The translations under genes and the position numbers were made by a program. From positions 1-64,000 of the forward strand of contig NZ_JMSZ01000015.1 in assembly GCF_000691225.1 (NCBI RefSeq): a stretch of 64,000 nucleotides of DNA. The letters run 5' to 3'. This stretch comes from Nitrincola lacisaponensis. GTDB taxonomy: Bacteria; Pseudomonadota; Gammaproteobacteria; Pseudomonadales; Balneatricaceae. The notes beneath the pieces were generated by a model, which saw nothing but the letters and a program-made list of their open reading frames with translations, was not told the origin of the DNA and made no database searches. Below, piece by piece: positions 1 to 8,392 of the stretch; positions within the stretch are counted from its first letter, which is position 1; every line of letters starts with the position of its first letter.

Positions 1-2
1 AA

Positions 3-1901
3 ATTAACTATGCCACTACAATCATGAATGAGTGCCTTTTATCAGACAAGGCTGGACGCAGGGCGCTAGGCTTCAAAATGCTTTCGACTGCCCTCTATGG
101 CTCATCATGGAGAGGGTCAGGGATACACGAGTTTGGTGCTCGACCAAGAGACTTTGGATTTCAACCCAGCCATAAAGAACTTGTGGAATGGCGCAGTGCC
201 TTCATCGACATTGCCGTACGCTTAGGAACTTCTGCAAATACCAATCTTGAGACTCCAGCACGACTGATCTTGGCAGAGAGGTTTAGAGGAATGTGGCGCC
301 AAAAAGCGATGAGGGATAAGCTCGTCGATGCGGCTCATAAGCTACATGCTTACCGCCCCTGGGGTGAAGGTTGGAAAGCCATCCGCTCAACGATCTATTT
401 TGACCACACCAGACGTAAAGATAGAGGTGATGCTGAACCGTTACCGGATATCCTTGCTGTATTGGAGAAGGAGCTTAAGCCAAAAGACCTGATTCCAACA
501 ATCATGACCTATGTGCTGAGTAAGGGCCAAGATTATTGGGTGCTAGATACTGACTTCGATCATAACGACACCAGCAAGTATGAAGAAGCCCAGGTACGAC
601 TTGAAACCAAGGCACTCCGACTAGGAGAGGACTTTGCTGCTTCAGATTATGACCTAAAGGCGTTGGAATCTAGTCTGTTTGTCAACGACTGGATGCCGCA
701 CCGGGTCGCATTCGGGAAAGGATTAGCCAAAGGCGCGCATGACCTGCGAGCCGACTGGCAACAGCTTGTTAAGCTGCTGGAGCAGTGCCAGGAAGACAGC
801 AAGAGCTTTGAAGTCTTTGGCGGTTTTATCGAGGAAGTGGATTCTGTTGATCCAGAGCTAGCCCAAGCGCTACTCGACCAGTGTGCACAGCACCCTGAAC
901 TTCGACGCGTATTAGTTGGTTTACATCCACGGCGGGCGTTTACAGAAACCGATCTGGATCGCTGTATGGCACTTCTGGATGACCCAGATACTCCTGTGTG
1001 GATGTATGAACCCATCTTGTGGCGGGACACTTATGCTGGTTTGCCTGAAGCCCGTGTTCTTGATCTTGCTCAGCGACTTCTGAGTAAGCCAAACGGTGAT
1101 GATGTGGTTTTAGATGCCCTAAGCATGAAGCTACATGGCAAAGATGAAGCTATAGATACACTTGGCTCAGCCCTTCGTCTGGTCGGCCTAAGAGCAGCAA
1201 TCCAGAGAATCCAAAGAGATCATCGTGGCTCTGATGGATCTATGGATTATAAGGTGGAGTGCGTTATCGCTGCCGCGTTACGTTTTGATGGCAACGAAGT
1301 AGAAAAGCTGGAGTGGCTGGATACAATCTTCGCTGTAATTCATGAGCACTATGGCTATATCCATGCGTTTGAAAGTGCCATCGCAACGACCGCCGCATTA
1401 ATGCCAGAAGCATTTCTCAATCGTGTTTTTGAGGGCACTGAAGAGGAACAGCAGAGAAGACTGTTTTTTATTGAGCACGATGATTCGTGTCGATCTCCGC
1501 TAACCGCAATCGATATGGATGTTTTGATTGAGTGGTGCCGCTCCAGAACCGATACCAGGGTATGGGCTTGTGTTGCAGCGGGTATCAACCTTTGGTCAAA
1601 GGATGGAGATCAAGGGATAGTTACGATGTCGGAATCAGCGATCCGGCTTTTGGAATCTGCTCCTGAGCCAGAGGCCGTTCTTGAAGTGTTCGCCAAGCGA
1701 ACCGCACCTTTATCTTGTTCTGGTAGCCGAGTGAGCGTGGTGCAGCAGAGAGTTGATGCGATTAAAAGATTAGTAGAACATAAGAGTCCAGAAATCGCTG
1801 CGGCGGCTGGATTGGTGTCTGAAGAACTGGTTAAGTGGATCAAGCATGAAAAACTGTACGAGCAACAGGAGGATGAAAAGCGCGAACAACGATTTGAATG
1901 A
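3..1901 (+). CDS. C-terminal part of a large uncharacterised helical protein, possible defence NTPase partner (5' truncated)
   Basis: The reading frame is open to the first base of the window, so the ATG at 24 is probably internal and the N-terminus lies upstream. About 630 residues are visible. They are mostly predicted helix, with repeated Leu/Ala-rich segments (roughly residues 240-560 counted from the ATG at 24) like the helical-repeat C-termini of STAND-type sensor ATPases. No Walker motif, nuclease motif or membrane segment is visible here; if this is an NTPase its P-loop is upstream. It is followed after 136 bp by a second large gene on the same strand with a PLD-like motif, so the two probably form an operon. 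I do not recognise the family with certainty. The defence role is inferred from size, partner and accessory position; a generic helical scaffold protein is an alternative. Confidence 0.6.
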   Translation: MNYATTIMNECLLSDKAGRRALGFKMLSTALYGSSWRGSGIHEFGARPRDFGFQPSHKELVEWRSAFIDIAVRLGTSANTNLETPARLILAERFRGMWRQKAMRDKLVDAAHKLHAYRPWGEGWKAIRSTIYFDHTRRKDRGDAEPLPDILAVLEKELKPKDLIPTIMTYVLSKGQDYWVLDTDFDHNDTSKYEEAQVRLETKALRLGEDFAASDYDLKALESSLFVNDWMPHRVAFGKGLAKGAHDLRADWQQLVKLLEQCQEDSKSFEVFGGFIEEVDSVDPELAQALLDQCAQHPELRRVLVGLHPRRAFTETDLDRCMALLDDPDTPVWMYEPILWRDTYAGLPEARVLDLAQRLLSKPNGDDVVLDALSMKLHGKDEAIDTLGSALRLVGLRAAIQRIQRDHRGSDGSMDYKVECVIAAALRFDGNEVEKLEWLDTIFAVIHEHYGYIHAFESAIATTAALMPEAFLNRVFEGTEEEQQRRLFFIEHDDSCRSPLTAIDMDVLIEWCRSRTDTRVWACVAAGINLWSKDGDQGIVTMSESAIRLLESAPEPEAVLEVFAKRTAPLSCSGSRVSVVQQRVDAIKRLVEHKSPEIAAAAGLVSEELVKWIKHEKLYEQQEDEKREQRFE

Positions 1902-1971
1902 AGGCCGCACTATCCGAGCTTTCGCCCCGTTAATCCGAAAATACTGCTATGAAGAAGCGGGGTTCACTACA

Positions 1972-2014
1972 ATATAGATATTTCTATATCTGGGTTTAGG
2001 CGGCGGGGGCCGCC
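1972..2014 (+). promoter_or_regulatory. Two adjacent inverted repeats in the leader of the second large gene
   Basis: An AT-rich inverted repeat (ATATAGA, loop TATT, TCTATAT; 1972-1989) is followed by a GC-only hairpin (GGCGGC, loop GGGG, GCCGCC; 1999-2014) just before the gene starting at 2038. The second has no T-run, so it is not a classical terminator. An ATG at 2021 opens an 8-codon reading frame ending at 2047 that overlaps the TTG start, a possible leader peptide. An operator or a translation-control element are both possible. Confidence 0.35.
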
Positions 2015-2037
2015 AAAACTATGACAGAGGATCAGAG

Positions 2038-5000
2038 TTGCGCGTAATGTCGTGCAATATCAATTTTGAAGGGAGTTCGCAGAATTCGATGGCTTCTACA
2101 CTAGATGATCTCTTAGGCGATAGACGACTGGAGCGCCTTTTTTCTAACCAAAATCGCGCTTGTGCGCTTCAGCTATGGGTCTTGCAGATTAAATCTGAGC
2201 AGTCGACTGAAATGCGTGTAGTCTATGGTCGCATACTCCCATACAGTCATTCTAGCAACGGTTGGTCCTTCAGCAACAACGACAACCACCTTGTCTTCGG
2301 AAACATTAAGGTAAAGATTACTCGTCTTAACCTATATATAGACAGCATCCACTGTGCGGAACTTTTAAGGCAATTCAGTGCTGGGCAGTCTATTTCAGCA
2401 ATAAATAAGACGCTGGGGCTTGAATGTCCGGAAAAGTTAAGAAAGCAGTTCGGATCTACTACTCTTGTGACCGATAACTTGGTCTATCGCCCTGTCGCTT
2501 ATCTACTCAATCGAGATGCGCACGAGCGCCGGTCACTTTCTAGCCCACATAGTGCAGCTGGTGCTTTCAGCGCTTCCATTACCCAAGCGAATAAAAAAGC
2601 ATTATTTCTGTTGAACGGGGAATACAGTGCTAACTTAACTGCTTCATTAGTTGAACAGCTCGATGCGGAAACTGGTTTAGATTTTGGTGGAGCAGATGCC
2701 ACGCGATTTGGCGATCTAGAATTATTGGTCTTTCCTACCCTGGATGACCTTGAGCAGAACTTACTAAGTGTAAAATGGACTGACTCACCGCGTGCTCTGT
2801 CCGCTTGCTTTGATCCGATACAAGTGCCGCTCTTTGAGAAATTTCAGTTTCGCTTAAGCATCGCAAATGATGGCCAAATCGTCTCCTCGACTATTGCTTC
2901 AGCAAATCGTGACGAGGAGGGAGTGTTTGAATATGTGTTTCAAGTAAGCGAGGAGTTGAGAGAGAGGGCCGATAGCACAGAATTGGAGATTTTTGGCTTC
3001 TCAAATGATAGTCCTCATCAGGGCGAGCTCTGCTGTCGGTGGCAGGTCGGGTATGTCCGAGAGATTAATTTTCAGGGGCACATGGTGGGGACAGGAAGCA
3101 GTCCCGTCAAGTTCGACTGGCTTGAAAAGGCAACTAGGCCGGGTATGTCCGATCGTGTAAAGGCTGCCCTTACGGTTAACCGTGGCATCATGGGCTTTGG
3201 TAACCGCATCGGTGGGCGGGAGGCGGACCCTTGGGTTACTGCTAACCGTGAACTTTCCTCTCTTTTTGCGCGGCTTAATCCGCCTAAGTCAGAAGGGATG
3301 TTTTTCGAGAGATGGAGCATGGGGGATGGCGAAGGGCGACTGCAGTTCGTGGAATGGTTTAGATCTCTATTGGCCAAGTACCAGCAGCATCAAATCGTGA
3401 TTTTCGATCCTTATTTCGAGACTGCTGGACTGGGGCTTGTATTGATTTGTGCGGCAATGAATTCGGATTATATCGTATTTACGTCGCTACCGAAGCTATC
3501 GAAGGGGGAAGAAGATGCTCAAGATGAATGTGAACATCCTATTTCGGGGCGAGTCAACAATCTGATAGCGAGCTGTGAGCATAATAGAGATTTACTAAGT
3601 CGCATTAAATTTTGTATATATGGCCTGAAAGAAGGGCGGCTACATGATCGTTACGTTTTGGTCATGGGGGCAGACGAACTTCCCGTCGCTGGGTTTCATT
3701 TGTCTAATTCCTTTCAAAAAGCGGCAGAAAATTTTCCCTTGCTGATCACACCGATCCCAGCAGATGTTCTGCTCCAAGTAGAGCAGTATAAATCCACGTT
3801 GGTGAGAGAGGCAAAGACTACTCAGTTTGGCGGTGAGGCTGAGAATCCAGCAATGCGGCTTCTCTTCGATTCTACGGCATCACCTTCGGCACCTAGACGC
3901 TACGAGCCTCTAAGCTTTATCGAAAAGCCTGGGGCAGGCAGTGTGCTCAGCGTTTGGTCCGGCGAAACTTCCCTGAAGGGATTGAGTGGTGGTCAGCTAA
4001 GGATGCAGATGGAAGCATTAGGCTTACTCAGAGATAACTCCCTCTTGTTGACAGATGGACTGAAAAACTGTGTTGCCAAGCAAGAAATCAACTTTAAGGA
4101 CTTCACTCCAATATGGGAAGTGTTGGGTGAGGTACTCGCACATTCTTCCATAGGTGACATGGAGCTAAGATATCTTGAATCCGAACGCGATTTTCTGGAG
4201 TTTTTGAAAAAATTCCTTAAAACTGCGTTCGAGCGGGTGCATGACAATACGTGCAAGGAATTGGCCACTGTGGATGTGCAGTTCTTTCACATGCCAGTCG
4301 AAGTATTGCTACGCAGCTCTTATCACACAAGGCAACTATTCCACCCTACAAAATACGCAGCTTTAACTTGGTCTGAATACTTTGCCATCAGATTTCTGTG
4401 GTGGTACGCGCCAGATTGCTTGCTGAAAATTGCCGAAGAACAGATTTCGATTCTACCCGTTGAGCCCGATGAGAGCGAAGCTGTTAGATTGTCTCTATTA
4501 AGCCAGATTGTTAGCGAAATTTCGTTGTCGATAGAATTTGATATCAGCAAAACTCAACTTGATACTCTTGTTTATAGCGGCCAGGGCTTGCTGCACTGGT
4601 TGGGGCTTAACGCAGTTGAGCGGCAGTTAGATACGCAGGATGGACTTATCTCGGTACTATCGTTACTGGAATCTTTTCCCAGCCGGGAACGAGTGCGTGC
4701 ACTAGGCTGGATGGTTCACCATGCGGCCATGGATTCGAATAAAGAAGAAATTTTTAAAGACTTGGTTGCAGCGCTGCATAAAATCTTGCCAGAAGCAATC
4801 ACTGTGGAGGAGCTGCGGCACTTGATCGACTCCATGCGAGGCCATATGCGGCAATTAGCGTGGGCTGAGCCATGGTTATTCCGAGATGTGGTTTTACCTT
4901 TGCTACAGAGTGACCGAGCCTCCACTGAAGATGCCTGTGAAATATGGATGCAGGAGCTGGCTAGCATGTTGGGACCACTATTGAACAACCGGTCTCGCTT

Positions 5001-5421
5001 GTTTGATCGAGCCCGTGAAGGGCAGACGACTAATATAGCTTCGTTCCTTTTCGCCTATAGTAGCCCTGAACGGCGGGAGGCAAGCCTGATGGTGATGAAT
5101 GACATCTTGAAGCGGCAACGGCGGATCGTGCAACAGCCACTCGCCAGCACCTCGAACTGGGCCCGATGGGACGACGCGCTTAGAGTGTCACTGTGGATAC
5201 TGGCTTTTGGCAGATGGAGTGAGTTCTATCTACGTGAGCGCGGTGCGACCGATCAAAACTTAGAACAGCTATCATGGGATGCACGCGGGTTTGCCATGGT
5301 TAGGCCGTTGGAGGAATGGCAATCGGAAGGTGCTAGTAAACAGGGCGAACTCATTGCGTTCCTAGAGCAGGTGGAGGGGCTTTTGAACGTAGACGGTGAG
5401 CTGAAAGGCGACCCTCGATAA
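2038..5421 (+). CDS. Large uncharacterised protein with PLD-like HDR motif (VPA1262-like), putative defence effector
   Basis: 1127 residues. The start is read as TTG because AGAGGA lies 6 bases upstream; ATG 2047 is the alternative. The central region has the layout of a degenerate phospholipase D-like nuclease domain: a strand ending in FDPYF (about 455-459), LHDRY (535-539) and GFHLSNS (552-558). This is the HDR...G-x-x-N/S pattern seen in PLD-like proteins of many bacterial defence operons, with Arg replacing the usual Lys of HKD. Residues 1-430 are beta-rich and unassigned; about 600-1127 are helical. The overall layout recalls, from memory, the uncharacterised VPA1262 family. No transmembrane segment or P-loop is evident. 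It sits directly after the preceding large gene, so a two-gene system is likely. The nuclease or phospholipase activity is inference. Confidence 0.6.
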   Translation: MRVMSCNINFEGSSQNSMASTLDDLLGDRRLERLFSNQNRACALQLWVLQIKSEQSTEMRVVYGRILPYSHSSNGWSFSNNDNHLVFGNIKVKITRLNLYIDSIHCAELLRQFSAGQSISAINKTLGLECPEKLRKQFGSTTLVTDNLVYRPVAYLLNRDAHERRSLSSPHSAAGAFSASITQANKKALFLLNGEYSANLTASLVEQLDAETGLDFGGADATRFGDLELLVFPTLDDLEQNLLSVKWTDSPRALSACFDPIQVPLFEKFQFRLSIANDGQIVSSTIASANRDEEGVFEYVFQVSEELRERADSTELEIFGFSNDSPHQGELCCRWQVGYVREINFQGHMVGTGSSPVKFDWLEKATRPGMSDRVKAALTVNRGIMGFGNRIGGREADPWVTANRELSSLFARLNPPKSEGMFFERWSMGDGEGRLQFVEWFRSLLAKYQQHQIVIFDPYFETAGLGLVLICAAMNSDYIVFTSLPKLSKGEEDAQDECEHPISGRVNNLIASCEHNRDLLSRIKFCIYGLKEGRLHDRYVLVMGADELPVAGFHLSNSFQKAAENFPLLITPIPADVLLQVEQYKSTLVREAKTTQFGGEAENPAMRLLFDSTASPSAPRRYEPLSFIEKPGAGSVLSVWSGETSLKGLSGGQLRMQMEALGLLRDNSLLLTDGLKNCVAKQEINFKDFTPIWEVLGEVLAHSSIGDMELRYLESERDFLEFLKKFLKTAFERVHDNTCKELATVDVQFFHMPVEVLLRSSYHTRQLFHPTKYAALTWSEYFAIRFLWWYAPDCLLKIAEEQISILPVEPDESEAVRLSLLSQIVSEISLSIEFDISKTQLDTLVYSGQGLLHWLGLNAVERQLDTQDGLISVLSLLESFPSRERVRALGWMVHHAAMDSNKEEIFKDLVAALHKILPEAITVEELRHLIDSMRGHMRQLAWAEPWLFRDVVLPLLQSDRASTEDACEIWMQELASMLGPLLNNRSRLFDRAREGQTTNIASFLFAYSSPERREASLMVMNDILKRQRRIVQQPLASTSNWARWDDALRVSLWILAFGRWSEFYLRERGATDQNLEQLSWDARGFAMVRPLEEWQSEGASKQGELIAFLEQVEGLLNVDGELKGDPR

Positions 5422-5702
5422 GTTAGATCAAAGGTTCTGTGAGTATTTGCATGGCACTTTTTATGGCACCTATGCTGATTATGTTTGTAATTGATTGTTA
5501 TAAAATGGTTTTTTGTTGTAATTTATAATAGATTGGGAGTGATAGTTACTGGTAGCAATTGCAGGTGAAGTTTCAAGCTCCTGCAGTTGAACGATAGCCT
5601 GTATGAAATGCTGCATCTAAAACTGCAGTTTTAGCCTCACGCTGTGGTGGCCTGAACGGCCACCACGATCCCAAAGGGCTGGTTGGTGATATCACCATGC
5701 TG
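5422..5702. other. Gene-free stretch at possible accessory-island edge
   Basis: No credible ORF. It holds a closely spaced direct repeat ATGGCAC (5451-5457 and 5463-5469), of the kind seen as integrase arm sites at island ends; an AT-rich run (about 5480-5530); a perfect 18-bp palindrome CTAAAACTGCAGTTTTAG (5617-5634); and a strong hairpin (5644-5666). It separates the defence-like pair from the envelope genes. The island-edge reading is inference: no integrase or tRNA is in the window. Confidence 0.35.
5644..5666 (-). terminator. Strong hairpin downstream of pagL
   Basis: Stem GTGGTGGCC / GGCCACCAC (9 bp) with loop TGAAC, 36 bases past the pagL stop codon on the minus strand. It has no U-tract on either side, so it is a likely 3'-end stabiliser or weak terminator rather than a canonical intrinsic terminator. 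Confidence 0.45.
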
Positions 5703-6215
5703 TCAGAAAGGATGGCGGTAGCCAATTGATAGGGTTTCGAAACCACTATTCGGTTTTTTGATACCTGCGTTAGAGTAGTGGATCAGACTGACTGAGAGTT
5801 CACCGTTGCCCAGTGGCATGCCAAGGGCTAAACGGTCTTCGAACTGAAAAGAGGTGGAAAGTTGGCGCTTTTCAAGATGTGTGTTAAGAAAAAGTGCCAT
5901 ACCGATTCCAGCCTCAACGAACATACCGTGCTCACCGGCAAAACTCCATCGCAAGGCTGGGGTCAGCGTCCAGGCGGCGTTATCATCGTCAATATCACCC
6001 GGGAGCAGCAATATCCCGCTGCCGAGTCTTAGTGTTAGCTGTGGATGCCAGCGTTCAAACTCGAAGGTATGATCCAGCCCCAGGCTGATGACTGGAGTGC
6101 TTTCACTGGTCGTGCCCAGTGTGATATATCCATCGGCCTGGCTCATCATCGGAATGCTCAACAGAATGATGCCCGACAGCACAGCAGCTGGGCGTTGTAA
6201 CGAAAATCGTTGCAT
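5703..6215 (-). CDS. pagL: Lipid A 3-O-deacylase, PagL/acyloxyacyl hydrolase family
   Basis: 170 residues with an N-terminal signal peptide (cleavage near SQA-DG, about residue 27) and an amphipathic beta-barrel pattern ending in an aromatic residue (Phe170), as expected for a small outer-membrane enzyme. The C-terminal signature contains His146, Ser148 and Glu160. Their spacing (+2, +14) equals that of the PagL catalytic triad His126-Ser128-Glu140, so an active enzyme is expected. PagL removes the 3-O-linked acyl chain from lipid A, which weakens TLR4 recognition and changes membrane packing. A strong ribosome site, AAGGAGAT, precedes the ATG. It is divergent from a two-component pair, which could regulate it, though no operator was identified. 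Confidence 0.85.
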   Translation of the reverse strand: MQRFSLQRPAAVLSGIILLSIPMMSQADGYITLGTTSESTPVISLGLDHTFEFERWHPQLTLRLGSGILLLPGDIDDDNAAWTLTPALRWSFAGEHGMFVEAGIGMALFLNTHLEKRQLSTSFQFEDRLALGMPLGNGELSVSLIHYSNAGIKKPNSGFETLSIGYRHPF

Positions 6216-6440
6216 ACTTATCTCCTTGCTGGTGGGCCGGTCACCTGAACGTGAATGGCCTCGACGAGATGCCAGAATAGAGAGCTATCGCAGCATCCAC
6301 ATGTCCCATGGGTCAGGTGCTGCTCGTGTGACTTCTTGCATACGTCAGGCAGTGCAGAACCTGATAATCTTGTTCAAAATGGCCTCAGCCTTACGTCGCT
6401 GGGAGGTATAGGCAGGCCAGTGCATCAGGAGAACTGTTGG

Positions 6441-7754
6441 ATGAGTGCGGGAGTATCAAGATCGGACTGGCGCCATGAGACCTTTGAGATGTGGCAAGCG
6501 TTTGTGCGCTTCTTTGCTTCTCCGACCGGATTGTTTCGCGCTATTTGCCTGCTCGCGTGTGTGGCGATCTACGTCCTGGGCCGTATGCGAGAAGCGCTGT
6601 CTGCAGAAAACGATATGATTCTCACGCTCAGTGGCGAGACCTTGGCGCGTCAATGGCTTGGTGACGCGGTGACGGCACTGATTTTCAGTGAAGCGTTTGT
6701 GCTGGCTGCATTCGTCATCTTCGTTGTGGCATTTTGTATGGTGATGGCACCCTATGCCTACCGCCACAGTCGAACACCCCGAGTGCTGACCGTTCAGATA
6801 GCCATCGGCCTGATATTTAATGAAGAGCTCCTGTTGATCGTGGCTGCTCAGCTCCCTTTTCTTTATCCCCTGCCTAAGGCATTTGTCTGGTTACTGGCCC
6901 AAGCCCTGCTCAAGGTACTGTTGTGGAGTGTTATCCTGATGACAGCGGACCCGATGGGCGCTGTTATCATTGCGGCAGAGCTGGCCGATATCGAATTACC
7001 GGCTATCCACCTGGTCAGTTTGCTGGCAATGGCGATTGTGATGTTTTTCTTTTGGCAGCTGTTTGCCTTCTGCCTGGGTTTCATGGCCATGTCTGAACGT
7101 CGTCAGCGTTACCGGCTGGCCAAAGCCTATGCCGAGCTCATGGCCACTCGACAGCTGCTGGAGGATAGCGCACGATCCAGCGAACGCCTGCGCATTTCCC
7201 GTGACATGCACGATGGGCTCGGTCATCACCTGGCGGCTTTGAATCTGCACCTGGAACTTGCCATACGCAAGCCAGAGAGCATGATGTCCTCGGTATACAC
7301 CGCACGAGATATTGCCAAGGAGCTCTATCAGGAAGTCAGGATGACGATCGAGCGTGAGCTCCTTGCTGTGCCGATCAATCTTTCTCGGAGTTTGCAGACG
7401 CTTTGCTCCGGGATTCCGGAACCCCATATTGAGTTGCGCTATGATCCAGGCTGTCAGGTGCGTGATCCGGCACTGGCACACGTCATCTTCCGTTGTGTAC
7501 AGGAGGCGCTTTCCAATACCCTGCGTCATGCCAATGCACACAAGGTTGAGATCAGCGTGGCGTGCAAGGCCAACGACATTCATGTCTGTATTGTCGATGA
7601 TGGTTGTGGTGCCACCAGGATCGTGCCAGGTAATGGGCTTACGGGAATACGTGAAAGAGTCGAGGAGGTCGGTGGCAGTGTGGAGGTAGAAGCACGGCCT
7701 GGGGTCGGTTGTCAGGTTCAATTATGGCTGCCTATGGAGGGTGGAAAAGCATGA
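6441..7754 (+). CDS. NarL-type sensor histidine kinase with membrane-embedded sensor
   Basis: 438 residues from the ATG at 6441, chosen because AGGAG lies 9 bases upstream; the open frame extends further upstream, but those residues do not look like protein. The N-terminal half has about five transmembrane segments (near 31-47, 78-108, 118-142, 148-170, 187-217). A HisKA_3 dimerisation domain follows, with phospho-acceptor His257 in RDMHDGLGHH, then a HATPase_c domain with the N box (QEALSNTLRHA) and a G-rich loop (GNGLTGIRERV). This is the short kinase class without a periplasmic domain (DesK/LiaS-like layout). It overlaps the response regulator by ATGA. The stimulus is unknown; membrane or envelope state is plausible given the PagL neighbour. 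Confidence 0.9.
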   Translation: MSAGVSRSDWRHETFEMWQAFVRFFASPTGLFRAICLLACVAIYVLGRMREALSAENDMILTLSGETLARQWLGDAVTALIFSEAFVLAAFVIFVVAFCMVMAPYAYRHSRTPRVLTVQIAIGLIFNEELLLIVAAQLPFLYPLPKAFVWLLAQALLKVLLWSVILMTADPMGAVIIAAELADIELPAIHLVSLLAMAIVMFFFWQLFAFCLGFMAMSERRQRYRLAKAYAELMATRQLLEDSARSSERLRISRDMHDGLGHHLAALNLHLELAIRKPESMMSSVYTARDIAKELYQEVRMTIERELLAVPINLSRSLQTLCSGIPEPHIELRYDPGCQVRDPALAHVIFRCVQEALSNTLRHANAHKVEISVACKANDIHVCIVDDGCGATRIVPGNGLTGIRERVEEVGGSVEVEARPGVGCQVQLWLPMEGGKA

Positions 7755-8392
7755 TCCGGGTACTTCTGGTTGACGATCAGCATCTGGTGCGAAGTGGTAT
7801 TGCCGGGTTGCTGGGACTTACGCACGATATTGAAATAGTCGGCGAGGCTGCGAGCGGAGAGGAGGCCATGGCGCTGGTTGCTGCCAGAGATCCTGATGTG
7901 ATGCTACTGGATGTCCGCATGCCCGTCATGAGTGGCATCGATGTTCTTACCCGTTTGAGCATGGAGGGGAGATTGCCAGCTACTATCCTTCTGACAACCT
8001 TCGATGATGACGAGGCGCTGCTTTCCGGCATCCGTGCAGGAGCTCGCGGCTTTCTGCTTAAGGATATCTCGCTGGAACGGCTGGCCGATGATATCCGGCA
8101 TGTTGCTGCGGGAGGTACGGCCATTCGCCCCTCGATTACCGAACGAGTGCTGTCGGGCGTCCGGCAGACGGTGTCCGATTTCGACTGTCTTGATCCGCCT
8201 TGCCAACTGACTGTACGGGAAACTGAGATCCTGCGTCTGCTGGCCAGTGGGCTCAACAACCGGGAGGTGGCTCTAGCCCTGGGAACTGCTGAAGGAACGG
8301 TGAAGAATCAGGTTTCGAGTATTCTTTCCAAGCTGGGTGTCCGTGATCGGGTTCGTGCGGTACTACGTGGTATTGAGCTGGGTTGGATATGA
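7751..8392 (+). CDS. NarL/FixJ-family response regulator
   Basis: 213 residues. The start ATG overlaps the kinase stop codon (ATGA, 7751-7754), so translation is coupled; an open frame 14 codons upstream is not the start. The receiver domain carries the acidic pair at 8-9 (VDD), phospho-acceptor Asp54 (LLDVRMP) and a conserved Lys in FLLKD. A LuxR-type helix-turn-helix occupies the C-terminal about 65 residues (from LTVRETEILRLLASG to KLGVRDR). The last 85 bases are overlapped antisense by the next gene. It is a paralogue of the regulator at 12865-13506. Targets unknown; pagL and its own operon are candidates. Confidence 0.92.
   Translation: MIRVLLVDDQHLVRSGIAGLLGLTHDIEIVGEAASGEEAMALVAARDPDVMLLDVRMPVMSGIDVLTRLSMEGRLPATILLTTFDDDEALLSGIRAGARGFLLKDISLERLADDIRHVAAGGTAIRPSITERVLSGVRQTVSDFDCLDPPCQLTVRETEILRLLASGLNNREVALALGTAEGTVKNQVSSILSKLGVRDRVRAVLRGIELGWI

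Noticed and set aside
6996-7721. Minus-strand frame of 241 codons inside the first kinase gene
   Set aside because: Shadow of the kinase; the kinase reading has full domain motifs.
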